Origin: Prostheceraeus crozeri
Taxonomy: Eukaryota; Platyhelminthes; Polycladida; Euryleptidae
DNA: 64,000 bases
Direction of reading: 5' to 3'
Assembly (NCBI GenBank): GCA_907163375.1
Contig: CAJQUW010000885.1
Span: forward strand, 248,001 to 312,000
Of the stretch, positions 23,588 through 35,900 are shown one piece after another (the first letter of the stretch is position 1; each line of letters opens with the position of its first letter). A program made the position numbers and the translations under genes. Below the pieces are notes generated by a model. That model had not been told where the DNA came from. It did no database searches and saw only the letters and a list, made by a program, of their open reading frames with translations.

Positions 23588-24425
23588 TTTCATCTGAAGA
23601 GGTGGGGTGTGTCCAGTGATGATAGTTGTCCATGCTGCAGACTGAGGACAGGGAGCCTGGAGCACACCTTGTCTTCCTGTCCTCAGCTGCTGAGAGCATA
23701 TACCTGGAGACATAACCAGGTGCTGCAGGAACTGGCGGCCATTGGGGAAGAGGCAGTGCGACGGAGAAGAGAGGATGGCCCAAATAAAATCAAGGGCATC
23801 AAATTTGTGAGAGAAGGTCACGTATCAGCTTCGAAGGGGAAGGTGGCACGTGACAGTGGATTGTTGGTGGGAGCATCAGACTGGGAGATGCTTGTTGACA
23901 CCCAAGGGAAGAAGACGGTTCCACCTGAAATTGTGATCACCGAACACAGGCCTGATATGACGTTGGTGTCAAGGAAAGCAAAGTCGATGGTGTGCATGGA
24001 GCTGACAGTGCCGTGGGAATCAAGGATTGGGGAAGCTCGCCAGAGGAAGTTGGTTAAATATGAAGAACTGATAAACGAGTGCAAGGAGAATGGGTGGATG
24101 GCTGAGTTGTGGACGGTGGAGGTGGGGTGTCGCGGTTTTGCGTCTAACAGCTTGAAAAGGTGGATAAGGGCACTGGGGATAGGCGGAAAAGAAGCAAGTA
24201 AGTGTATGAAGAAGGTGTGTGCTGCAGCGGAAACGGGCTCTGCTTGGATTTTTGGGATTATGGGACGCCATAGTGGAGGAGGTGCTGCTTAGGTTATCCG
24301 GCGCAGTACCGGCCAGCCAGATAGAGACGTCCAGTACTTAAATGGCCGAAACGTTGATGACATCTGGTGTACTGCTGATGATCCTCCATGTTGGTTCGCA
24401 GTGTACAAATGTATACTGTCATTAT
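23588..24425 (+). pseudogene. R2-type non-LTR retrotransposon, 5'-truncated (zinc knuckle and restriction-like endonuclease)
   Basis: The open frame to 24292 is the C-terminal end of an early-branching LINE. It begins within KRWGVSSDDSCPCC. A zinc knuckle C-x2-C-x8-H-x4-C (CPCC...EHTLSSC) is followed by a linker. A restriction-like endonuclease follows: RPD, then 14 residues to the Glu of CMELTVPWE, then the basic KLVKYEELI and EVGCRGF blocks. This matches the PD-(D/E)xK enzyme that R2, NeSL and related elements use to nick the target. The reverse transcriptase itself is missing. The frame is intact for 227 codons and followed by about 130 bp of probable 3' UTR. Its upstream junction lies beside a repeated TGCTTTTCATCTGAA motif. 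Confidence 0.82.
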
Positions 24426-25427
24426 TCATTCATGTTAGAGTACAGTTATTTGCTTTCCTTTGATTTAAATCTTTTCACTTTGTTGTTGTTCAATGGTATA
24501 CGCAACTATGGATAATCATAGAGATTATTGCAATGAAGATGGATACTTTTCTTGAGCATTTTTTTAATTTTCGGAGACGTCGTTGGAATCGGATTCAAGT
24601 GCAACTTTGATGACAGTGCAGTATAGTATAACTCAGTTATCCTAGATATATCCATAATTTGTCTCAAGTTATTCTTGATATACAGGATACAAACTTTAAT
24701 TTACGACTACTTCAAATTTCACAGTCCTAGATAACATTCCAAGCATTTCACCATTAATTTCTATGAGTTAAAGAACTTAATTTAGGAATAAAGTACTATT
24801 TTGAAAAAAGAGTCACATGATGAGAGTGAAAAATGCTCTGTTAGACTGTATATTACACTCTTCGAAATTTACCCTCACTTTGGTAAGCAAAAGTTTATTA
24901 ATTCATGCAAATGGCTTAGAGTATTTGTTAAAATGCATCCCTCAGAACCCTTCTGAACTCGTTGATCAACGAATCTCCTCGCCCTTGATCACAAAAAGGT
25001 TTGTACATCATAGTGCAGCATAAAATGTCCATGTGACGATTTGTAGATCGTTAATGAAAAAGTTCTTCGATTTGCATTCAGGACGGCTTACTAAAAGTAT
25101 CTAAAGCTTCAAATTTTCAATTTTTTCAATTTTTTTTTGCTTCTGTCTATGCAACAAATAAGAACGTGATCTGTACATAACACGCTAATGAGATAAACCG
25201 TGAATACTTGGCCACGAAGTCGCTAGACAATTGTAGCAAATTCCGCCAGAATCCTTGTCGCCACTAGTTTAGAGATTCATAAGTAATGTCAGATACTAAA
25301 TGCTTGGCAACGAAAGTTTCCATGAAACTTGGCAACAAAGTAAATAGCGCAAACTGCGAAAGTCTGTGGCTATCAGAAAAATGTTCGCCTCTGTCTGGTT
25401 AATACTTGGGAGATGTAAGTCACTTCG

Positions 25428-25855
25428 TTGCGGCTAGTGGTGAAATAATGAAAAATTTTCTGGCAAAGTGTTGTGGCATCTCGTGACGAAGTGTTGGGCG
25501 TTCCATGGCGGCTAGTAGCGAAGTATTGTGCGGCTAGTGACAAAATGTTGAGAGGCTAGTTGCGAAGCATTGGGCGGCTAGTGGCAAAGCATTGGGCGGC
25601 TAGTGACAAAGTATTGGGCGGCTAGTGGCAAAGCATTGGGCGGCTAGTTGCGAAGCATAGGGCGGCTATTGTCAAAGTATTGGGCGGCTAGTGACAAAGT
25701 ATTGGGCATCTCGTGGTAGCTATTGATGAAATGTTGAACATTCCGTGTCAGGTAGTGACGAAGTGTTGGGTGTCTAATGGCGATGTGTTGGCGGCTAGTG
25801 GCAAAGTGTTATGGCATCTCCAGGTGAAGTGTTGGGCATCTCGTGTAGCTCTGTT
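25428..25855. repeat. 22-bp minisatellite
   Basis: Tandem copies of a unit like GGGCGGCTAGTGGCAAAGCATT. The best 22-bp periodicity is at about 25527-25710, with single-base variants (GGCAAAG/GACAAAG/TGCGAAG). Degenerate versions on both sides include related GGCATCTCGTG units. Weak relatives (CTTGGCAACGAAAG) occur back to about 25205. Confidence 0.9.
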
Positions 25856-26639
25856 AGTAGCGCTGCTCATTTTCGTTGCCAAATTCTTGGCGAATTCGTC
25901 GATGGGCATTTGTGGACAACTTTTTCAATTTTCAATTCGTTCGGGTCCACCTAGAATCGTCTGATGATTTCGAATGATAAGAATGTTTTCTATAATTCTG
26001 AGAAACCTTCCGCTTTCTCCGTCTCAATCTCATCCCCGATATTTATTGACCATTTCGCTTCCTGTTAACATCATTTCGTGAATATGTGCAATTTACTGTT
26101 AATTTGTCGATTTTCATCTTCTAATTTTGATAATGAGCTCAATTTAAGAGACTTGATTGTATCGAATCTCCGTCTCCATCTAGGGCGTCAATTCAACTAC
26201 TTCGACAAATTCAAAGTCAAGTTTAGGGCGTTGTCTGAAAATTCGCGAAATTATGAAAATTGAAGTCTTACATTTGCTTACTCGCAGTAACCGAAATGTG
26301 TATGTTGCCAATCGAAATGATAAAAAGGTCGAAATTCCCAATTTCATCTCAATTTGCCGCTACAAGAGATACTTAATGAAACTAATCATCAGTTATTTAT
26401 TGGTAGCATGTAAATACTGGGTCTTCAATAGGAATGATCCAATTGAGTAATCAGAAGACTAGACAGCCATTCGTTTCTTACAACGGCAAACAACTGCAGC
26501 TGGTAATCTATAAAAGCGAAGCTTCTAGATTAAAAATTATCCGGTCATTTATGCTTCCCGATGTTGATGTGCAGTGTGCTACATACATGCATAAGATAGA
26601 TGTAAGTGTGTGCTCTGTGCACTCCATAGACGTGACAGA

Positions 26640-27240
26640 ATGTTTGTGCCTGCGCAATCGAACCGACCGGGATGGCAGTGGACGCGTGTCTGAACGGTCG
26701 GCTAATGAAGCAGATGCAGTCGGCTTTGGTGTAGACGAATATCTCGGTTTGTGTTGGCCACAATCGGGGTCGTGTCGGCTATATCCAGGCTCGAGTCGGC
26801 CATATCCGGAGGACGTCGGTCATTTTTGACTGACCGCATCGCTTCGACTGTGGTCAACGTCGTAGACAATACGGGACATCCATTTAAGGGCTGCTGCCCA
26901 CCATGGGGTGGCTACGAGTTATTGGTGGTGAGCTCGCGAGTCACCGTCGTAGGCTGTGTGAACTATTTCCGCTCGGGATCTTCAGTAGACACTGAGGGTT
27001 ATCCAGGAAGGGGCTGTGGACTGCCGCCGTGAGTGATCCGATCCCAAAGCATAAGTTGTGGTTCACCGTCGTAGAGGGTACGGATTACTGCCGTGGCTAA
27101 TTCGATCGCACAGTGTGAACTGCGGACCGCCGTCGAAGAGGCTGCGGCCTCACAGTACAGGCAACAGGTCTCCGTTGATGAACTCAAGAGTTATCGTCGT
27201 TGTTATTGAACTACGACGTAGGCCTTCGCGTTGCAAATGC
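26640..27240. repeat. GC-richer block with recurring CACCGTCGTAG motif
   Basis: This block looks clearly richer in G+C than its surroundings. Variants of CACCGTCGTAG occur near 26847, 26943, 27067, 27130 and 27191, and GTCGGC(T/C)ATATCC is repeated at about 26777-26805. Several overlapping frames are open because of the composition. I recognise no protein in any of them. It is probably an old degenerate tandem repeat or an unclassified transposon. Confidence 0.45.
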
Positions 27241-28434
27241 CTAGATAATGCTTCGAATTCGAAGGAACCTGATGATTTATGTATTACACCAACAGATGCG
27301 AATGAACACCAAGATGGGGTCGAAGGGAAATGACACCTATAGGTTTACATTCTTACTCAGTTGGATTCGACAACCTCTTGAGGGATTGAATTGCAGTCCA
27401 CAAGGAGTCTTCGAGAGAGAACGGCGAGGCAAATGTTCAGATAACAATGCAAATTCTGAAATTCTGATCATCTGTACTCGATGCATTCGGGATGATGAGT
27501 TTCACGCAGTTTACTATACCTCTGTGAGGTCCGCAAATTAAAGGGGTAAATTCACGTGTGAAACATTCACTACGCATTTCAAAGCGAATTTCTTGCTGCA
27601 GCACTGCTTCAATACTAAGATGAGATGTCTGGTTGAGGATTCATTGACTAAGAAATTTGTGCTAAACAGTACATGTACATCCAACGTTTCGCGCTCTCAC
27701 GTTTCCGGAGGACTCCAAGTTAAAAACAGGTAAAGCCAGTCACAAAAAGCGTAAGTTATATTATGTAATTTGATCCTAACTCGATGACATAAGCCGTTAT
27801 TTATTATCTTTATGTATTACAATTAGAGTTCGGAAAAATATTTAGTCAAAAGTACCAAAATATTTAAATATCTATTTGCTTCAAAACCTCGGAATATTCA
27901 AAAAAATCTTCAAAATATTAAGACTGTTTAGAAATCAATTTATGCTGTGATACTAATGACTCCGCGGGGTTCAGAAAAAAATTAAATTCATTCCATCAAC
28001 ATACCTAGATACTCCTCTCTATTCCAAGTATTCTGAACAATAAAACAGGAGAAATATATGTAGGCTCTATCTATTCACATTTATTGGGAGAACAATGACA
28101 GATCTACTATTTTAGAGAGATTTTCTGGAGTCAGTCACCGGCGATTGTCAGGCGAAAACCGCTTTGCATGTCGAAAACGTGCGCTCGATGTCTACGCTCG
28201 AGATCGACTCAAAGTTATAGGTAACAGCCTATTGAGGATACATGCTGTCTCGGAGCGAGTTCTCGCCACCTGACAACACTATTTCAAGATAGCGCAGGAT
28301 TTATGTGCCATTGACGTCAGTTAGATACAATAATATAGACCTTCCCTTTCCGACAAAAGCGCGTACCTTTGCTAACTGACATAGTGCTTCTTAAAAATTT
28401 GATATAGTATGGTCAAAGAAATGAAGAAAATGCT

Positions 28435-28855
28435 CTAGGTGACATGCCACGCTCAATTACGAGGTAAACTACGCGTAATTACACATGACCCAAAACATCC
28501 GTGGCTATGCGTGACATTGCTGAAACATCTGTCGGCAGTCCTGTTATATAGACTTTGTGTCTCATGTGTCTGCATGTATCAGAGGCTGATGAGACCTCAA
28601 TTTCATGCTCAGGGATGACAGAACATGCTGAGCGGTTCATTCGTGGTACAAGCGGCAACGCAGACAACCATAGACGACGAGCAAACTATAAACGCTCGCC
28701 CGCGCGTATTCACAAACATTTCCCATGTTTTAACGGCATCAGATCAAGTGATTTCTGACTCTTAGTGCAGCGGGTATGTACCCGCGTAGTCTTTAACCAC
28801 GGATGTTTGGGGTGTTCCGTAATTAAGCGTGAATTACGCGTGGCATGTCACCTAG
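28435..28855. mobile_element. MITE with about 60-bp terminal inverted repeats
   Basis: The ends CTAGGTGACATGCCACGC and GCGTGGCATGTCACCTAG are inverted, and the similarity continues inward to CATCCGTGG/CCACGGATG (about 28435-28505 and 28793-28855). The terminal TA on both sides suggests a TA target. No transposase inside. Confidence 0.85.
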
Positions 28856-29547
28856 TGTGTGCATAGTCTTTAAACATGGTGAGTGCTGATGCATCCCGAT
28901 TTTCAGCATTATATTTTTAACATATAATTAAATCAAGGGCTTTTAGCGAAATGCAAAGCATTTGAGTGAGCCTATATACATTTAAGTTCACAAACCTATT
29001 TACAAATAAACTATTTACAATTTATATAATATTTACAAAATGTTTGAGAAAACCAAAAAAAAATTTAAATACCACAAAAATTCGAAAACATTAAAAAAAT
29101 AGTTTATATTGAAATATTTTTCCAATTCAGAATTATAGCATTTGCGTGTTTTGCATGATGATTCAGCTGTGAAGTTGTGAAATCAACAGTATTGCCGATA
29201 GCATGTCTTATTCGGACAAATTATTTCAGTCGATGAGAGAACTTATAAAGTGCCTCAATTCGTAAAACACGCAGTCCTCCCAATCTATTGGTGACAAGCC
29301 ACACTATACCGACGAAAACTGCAGTGAGACACGCGTTGGCCTCCACTGAAATGTAGCAAAATAAATGTGCCTGACTGTATTGATAAAAGTGCAAATGATG
29401 TATTATCTGCATGTGCAGCAACAAAACCCAGCATGATGTGGTGAGTGTGTAGAGATGTAACAGGATGACACAAAGGGAAGAAAACAGCAAATATGAGACA
29501 TATTATGACAACGCAATAAATAGCAATGCTAAAAATACATTTCTTAC

Positions 29548-29966
29548 CTCTCACAATCGCGCATCAGCCAACTGGCAATAATCCAGTGCGTCAAGATGAA
29601 CACAAGAAGCACCGTTCCAGGGCAGATGGTCATCAGCGTCTTCATGACGAATCTTGTATTGAAGGAGATTCGATTCAAAGCGCCAATACTGCGTGAGCTA
29701 GCGTCTGTGAACAGTTTACTATGAAGTAACATGACACGGAATATGAGATAAAGACGAAGGAACATGGGCACAGCGAGTACTACGTCGAGGGGGACCATTT
29801 TCTCGGATTCTTGTTCCGTGAAGAGAATGTAAGTGCTCCAACGGATCTTCATGTCACCGGGGATAGGATGAATTGTACAGACAATAACTTCTGTCATCAT
29901 TTGGGCGATCCTACGCCACGTTATGGCTATTCGCCAGTCCTCAATACAATTATCGATTGAGAAAAG
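29548..29966 (-). CDS. KCNN: SK channel exon: S3, S4 and S5
   Basis: Codes for 139 residues of the channel's membrane core plus two bases of a split codon. It begins [19 protein letters not shown] after TTTTCTCTTTCAG (phase 0). It continues through S3 ([15 protein letters not shown]) and an extracellular loop ([16 protein letters not shown]). Next is S4 with the weakly charged SK-type pattern ([20 protein letters not shown]). The highly conserved [19 protein letters not shown] linker and [18 protein letters not shown] lead into S5 ([13 protein letters not shown]). SK channels are opened by Ca2+/calmodulin rather than voltage, which agrees with the poorly charged S4. The donor is AG/GTAAGA, phase 2, and joins the pore exon in frame. 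Identity with known SK proteins is obvious over the whole exon. Confidence 0.97.
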
Positions 29967-30213
29967 CTGAAAGAGAAAAAAATTCGTTGATTGACAGAAA
30001 GACAAAAGTACATTTTACAAGAATACCGATACTTTGTTTGACTAATTGCTTGACGAACGATAAATGACCCTCGTGCAATGAATAATATCAAAGAATCTAT
30101 CAGTACATGACTGTCTCTCTATACTGTGATTACATGCAATTTATTCATTGTGTGCAATTGCATATTTCAGAATATACAAATTGAAAAATTGATAGGCATG
30201 TTAGTCCGGCAGT

Positions 30214-30540
30214 CAGAACGAGTTTCTGCAGGGAACGAGGCCGAAAGTGAGACTTTCACAGACTGATGTACACCCTATGCCTACTTCGAATCGGCACGTC
30301 TGCCGAAATCTAGTGAGTTCCTTTTCTTGTCAGACAAAGTCAAAGAAAAACACATGTAAATCAAATGGGTTGCAGATTGCAGTTTTTGACTAAAATGAAA
30401 TTTTGTATGTTTTCTCTAATTAAACGAAAAGTACTAAGCCCAGAGTCATAATCTTTTGGCATGGAATGTCTTCAGGTTATTCCCTGTCGATAATGCTAAA
30501 CACATTTAGATTTGGCGAGCCTCCTGATGTCGGCAAACAC
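30214..30540 (+). mobile_element. Foldback MITE, single arm
   Basis: Begins CAGAACGAGTTTCTGCAGGG like the ends of 5678-6370 and follows that left arm through AAAGAAAAACACATGT and GTCGGCAAACAC. No inverted partner arm was seen nearby, so this is half an element. Confidence 0.8.
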
Positions 30541-31089
30541 AAACATTTTGAGCAAAATCATAGCCGCTACTCGAGATGAAGACGCTAACTTGTTGTTCTG
30601 TCGGTAGCTGTGTTTCAGATTGCCCGACACAATTGATAAGATGAATTGACTGAAGATATCCACGCAGTAAAATTTCTATAAAAAGTAATATATATATATA
30701 GTGGCTGACAGAAGTGTCAAGCGTGTTGAACCCGTGCAATTAATCTGTGTCACGCTGTCAAGCAATAAAGTAGTTCTCACACTTAAGGTTTCGCCACGAC
30801 TGTCGGTCTCGACAGTAACTATCACACATTTTATACATAGAAATTAAACACTGAATGTATATAATATTAGCATGTATAATTATAGGAATGATAGCTGAGC
30901 TGATGACAATATACGATGCAGGCCATTCGATTAGCAAAATTTTCAACTTGAGTTAGAAAATAGTGTATTGACATCAATTCCAATTCCTGAAATATGTGCC
31001 TAGGACAATAGCGTGATATTAACTAACTACGCTTAGTAGAAATTTAAGAAATCTAAGGCTATTGCCTCAACAATACATTGAAAATATCA

Positions 31090-31735
31090 ATGTTTGATTG
31101 GTCCTCCTCTGGTCTTCAGGACAGCTTCTATGCATTACAGCATGGATTCAATCAACATCCGGCAATACTCTCCGCTAATTTCGGTGGTCCATGCTTTCAT
31201 TACTCGCTACTCGCTTCTTCACCATAGCACAGCAGTTCTCGATTGCGGTACAAATCTGGAAAACTGCCGGACCATGGTTCCAAGACTGTGATAGCCAGCT
31301 TCGAACAGACATTGCCGAGTGACATGGGGCGCATTCATTACAGAAGATTTGGCATCCACGAACATCTAGCCATGTTTGAAGCTTGTCTTCGAATATCTAT
31401 CTCACTGTACAAGCTGCCTATAATTGTACTGTTATTGGGTAGAAACCATAAGACACCACGTCCACTTGCTGGGATAGTACCCCTTATCTTAACACCTGCG
31501 GATTGCTTCAGACGAACGAGAGGAAGAGTATAGAGTGGGTCGCACCTGGCTCCTACTGGCCGTCGGACATTTGTTGAGAATGAATAGATTTGCTTTATGC
31601 TGCTCTCATCACTGAACATTGCCTTATGCCAATCTTGGCTAGTCCATGATTTGAACTTTTCACAAAATCAAAGATGTTCTTGAGAAAAAGACGTGGTGAG
31701 ATGTCGCATCGACGAATACCAATGTCTTACTAAAT
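31090..31735 (-). pseudogene. Tc1-type transposase fossil
   Basis: Minus-strand remnant with Tc1 landmarks spread over several frames. In order they are KSWTSQDWHKAMFSDESSI (first Asp), RRPVGARCDPLYTLPLV, a GRGVLWFLPNNSTI block, NECAPCHSA (second acidic site, changed from the usual Asp), AIENCCAMVKKRVAS (region of the final Glu) and IEAVLKTRGGPIKH before the stop near 31092. At least three frameshifts or stops separate these blocks. No terminal repeats were found, and the N-terminal DNA-binding part is missing or unrecognisable. Confidence 0.8.
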
Positions 31736-32910
31736 AGCTGCTATGATGACAACCAGTAAACAGATCTCTTCTAGTCCAACTTGCTAAAACAACAGTGATA
31801 GCAGAAATCATTTTATTGAGCATGAAAAAGTTAAGCTGTGGCAGCAGTTTTGATGAAATTTCAGCCCACTCATGACTTTGCCTTATTCAAAAGCTTAGTC
31901 TTTTATTAAAGGGAAATCTCAAACGAAATTTCCGTACGTTCTCAGCATTTTTCGGCGTTGTAATGGTTCTATTAGAACCACTTTCATCTCCTCGCTCTTT
32001 TGGATGCAATTTTTATCGTTGTGTGATCAGCTTTTACATGTAAATTTGAAAAGTAAATTTAATATGCTCAATATTTACCGTGGCATGCTGAATAACATGC
32101 CAAATATACGGGCATTCGTCTATACGTTAGTGGAGCAGTGATATTTGATTTGAAACCACAAAGTAAATAGAATTTTCAGATATTGATTTATTGTGCATAT
32201 TAAATTAGGGAGTTGCTTTGATGTTGGAGATATAAACTTTGTTAATGATTCCTGACATTGGAAGGAGTGGTGACTACTCAGATTTGATCACATTCTTAAA
32301 TATTTGGAAATCAACTATATTCTATATAATGCTTCTTAGTTGTGTTGAGCATGTCAAGTATGAATGTGAAAGTTGTTTATGGATGTGCTCGACTCCATAA
32401 CAAGAGGAATTGGATTCGTGCATTTCGATTGTGGGGATTTGATAAATTTGCTCAAATCCCAATAATTAGCTGACACAGTGAGATGGATATTCCTTAAGCA
32501 TAAGTTCGGAATGAAATGACATGTATTATTACCGAAAATATTCACCAGTCAAAGAGTAAAAAATTCAGTAGGTTTTGTGTTAGTGAGTGAAATTACTTTT
32601 TTAATGGTTTTATAGGCCTACATTTGATATTGAGATGCTGTAAATAGTTAACTGAAAAGAAGTAGAAAATATTCTTCTCTAGATAAGTTGCAACAAACTT
32701 TTAAGACCTTAACTGTTGGTTTGATCGAGAAAGTTTAAATTTCTTTTATTTAGTTCTGACAATACTATGGCTGAGCACTGTAGAATTTAACAGATTGACG
32801 GAAAATCCAAGTTAAATTTATAAAAATATTTACAAAATCGTCATAACATGTTTCGGCTATCAAAACCATGTGTACGGCCGAGCCAAACATTTTTTAACGA
32901 CACACTGAAG

Positions 32911-32993
32911 ATATGTTGCCTTTCAAATGACAGCCTAAATCGTCGACACGTAGCGCCAGACGATTTAGGCTGATCATTTGAAAGGTAACATAT
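32911..32993 (+). ncRNA. Compact near-perfect hairpin, pre-miRNA-like
   Basis: The left arm 32911-32944 pairs with 32959-32993 around a 14-nt loop. The 34 paired positions include a single G-U wobble if transcribed from the plus strand (C-A mismatch from the minus strand) and a one-base bulge in the right arm. Size, stem length and loop match metazoan miRNA precursors, and it lies alone in an intron. A tiny MITE or a recent inverted duplication would look the same. No known miRNA seed was recognised. Confidence 0.4.
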
Positions 32994-35900
32994 TATGCAA
33001 ACCTAAAATCTGTGACATCAAAAATCAAAGATTTTGATCTGTAAAAGACTCATATCTATGATGATATTATACGCAGGCCATGCAGTTAAGGTTATTAAAG
33101 TAAGATTGACATATCTGCGAGTGCGAATTGTGAACCATAGAAACCACCACCTCAATGCCATTTTCATTGGCTCGGGAATGAGAAGATGGACGGTGAAAGG
33201 ATCTTACCTCAATGATATTACATAGCAAATTTTATCACCCGGTCTTAATCATGCAAATTGAGGCCATTTAATTTGGAATTAGAGATATACACTGTATAAA
33301 CGACTTTCACACACACATTACAGGTGAAGCATCGGCTGACAATCCTACTTACTCAGCAACAATGAAAAACAAAGCCTTTGATTTCATAGCTGTAGGAAAG
33401 AGATCACATTATGACTTCAATCTTATAATACTGAGCTTGCCAATGATATTAAAAATGGAAAGATATCTTCCGGCAACAGTGTGCTGCTTCCCATCTCTAA
33501 CCCAGCCTCTCAACCAAAATATCATCGAAATCCATAACAATCTTTGAGTCCTTCACATTCAGCTCGGCTACTGAGTACAAGCTTGAATTTTCTGATTAAA
33601 GTGTATTTTTTAGTCTCAAGTCTCTTCATTCGACGTGATCAATATTTTCACATTAAATTTGATGCTTGGGCATGCTAGCTTATGTTTCTAGACAGATGAG
33701 TGAGAGGCATTCAAATGCTGTTTTTTGCAGACATGTGGGTTAGAACTGCGCCTCCGATGAATGTTTCACTGTACTTTTCTCATTTAGTTGATAAACCGCA
33801 TTCTGTTTAAAGCAAAATTTTGGATGCTTGATCGCACTCAATTTTTAAGTCTACATATGTTATATTGTTTTCACCTGCGTAAATCCGTTTCCCAACGTTT
33901 TGATTTTCCGAGTCAATTTTGTGTTTATGCATTAACGTTTGAAGATGCTTTTGATTTTCTTGTCTAAATCATCCTTTATGCAGTCTATTGTTTTTTGAAG
34001 ATTTTTGCCAATATTTTTTTTGTAAATATAACTTGGTTATCTTCTAAATCTGTGAAAATTTGCTGCCATGAGATGACTCATCCGCTTCACAGCCTCGGAC
34101 TTCTGCACTTTCATACCCTTTTGGCTTCATAGAATACCTATTTTCTATCAATCTTGCGAAATTTGTCATTGATCAAAATTGATTTAATGAAATGGAGGGT
34201 CAAAAGCATTATTTAGATTGTAGGATGACTCCTCTACCGATTATGTCACGGTATGAGAAGAAAACACCAAAAAATTGATGATTATAATTCTAGGTCAAAG
34301 CATTGCATCTAAGTGAATAGGTCTCAGAATTAGTCTTTTCAAATGTTTTACGTCATAAGCTTTGCTTCCATTGAGTGAGCACTTTTACATACTGTAATTT
34401 TGTTATCAATCACATTCTGAAGCGCGAACCATTAAGATATTGCGCAGCCGAAAATAGAAATGAAATTGACTAAGTAATTAATCCCACTCCATCTACTAAT
34501 GATTTAACTTTCGAAATAAATCGAAGCAAAGTAATCTTGTCATCACACAATAATTCGAAGCATGAAAATTGAACTGAAGATTCTATCAAAAGGCTCCGAC
34601 AATTGTGGCATGGGAAGTATTCTGAATTTGATAGAATCACAAACAAATAGTATTTGATTAGGGTCGGCTTTATTGGTCTACCATTGAATAGAATATTTGA
34701 GTTTTCCGACTAATAATTGAAATTCTTGGCAATATTGAAGAAACGAATTGTTTCCCTATTCCGAATCGAATTCTCTTGAATTCACTATATTGAAATGCTA
34801 CAAAAGGGTATGATTAAAGGCACAAGAAAACATGGCGACGTCGGGATATATTCTATAGACATACCTTTCTACAAGAAGATTTCTTGTATATATATTTTGT
34901 GTATATGAAAATGACGGGCTGTGATTCATTTTTCCATTTCAGAAATCTATATGGCGATTATACATAAGCGAATCCTTAAAGGAAGCAAGCATTTTGAACC
35001 AAGTGCGACATTCATCATCACAGAGTTGAATTATACAGCTGTATTTAACATAATTATGCTGTAACGATAATCAATTGGCCTTCTATGGTCCATGATCATT
35101 AGCCAGTGTGAGGCCCGTCGCATTGTGCGCATGCCCGCAATTGTTGAAAGTCGAATAAGTCAATCAGTGTTATCCGGAGTGACGCCATCATCTCAATAAA
35201 TTCTACTCAAAACGGCATCCCAAACTACTTTAGCTTAGGGACCATTCTTCATCCGCATTAAAATTTACACAATACTTTAGAAATGTTCTAGAGCCTGTAG
35301 TAAATAACGTTTGCCAGTCAATCATTCTCATCAAAATATACAATTTTAGAATTATGTTAGCTTTTAAAATGAATTTTCACTCTGAAATTAGGACGATGAC
35401 AGGTAAAGGCTTGTGCTTTCTAATCCATGAAATGATTTTCTTTTCGTCTAGCATGAACACTGATGACAATATAATACCCGGAATAGGAATAGGCCTAGGC
35501 CTAATTTCAATTCTCAACTAAATATATTAATTGTGATTAAGTTCCAAGGACACATCACAAAACTAAAAGTAGAACTACAGCAAAATTAGACAAGCTTATG
35601 CAATGCTTGTAACATGTTTTGCAAATAGATTGCAATCCTTGAGACAGATGTCAATGCTCGTGCCCGCTAAAAAACTAAAAACCCGTAGATGCCCATCATA
35701 CACTTTGAAGCGAGAGCTCTCGCAATAGAAATGATTGAATTGAGGGTTTATCTGAATTTCAGTGTTTCCAAATAGAAGCATCAAAAATATATATTTAGGC
35801 TTTGCTAGTTTTTGTAGAAGAATCAAATCTGTTGAAATCAGAAGGTGATGACCCTCTGCGCATAACTCGCTACGAGTACAGATTAGCTTTTGAAGTATAT

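Larger units (their letters stand above)
17999..29547 (-). other. SK-channel intron, 11.5 kb
   Basis: Bounded by donor GTAAGA (minus strand, just below 29548) and acceptor TTTCAG (just above 17998), phase 2. Contents with support are listed separately. I see no gene or clear repeat in about 17999-21655, 22345-22660, 24430-25200, 25860-26640, 27250-28430 and 28860-29547. Confidence 0.9.

Noticed and set aside
26434-27541. Series of overlapping 90-130-residue frames
   Set aside because: They reflect the GC-richer degenerate repeat at 26640-27240. The frames are not consistent across repeat units.
28138-28300. Possible inverted ends ATTGTCAGGCGAAAACCGC / GCGAGTTCTCGCCACCTGACAAC
   Set aside because: Similarity is weak with gaps, so it was not scored as an element.
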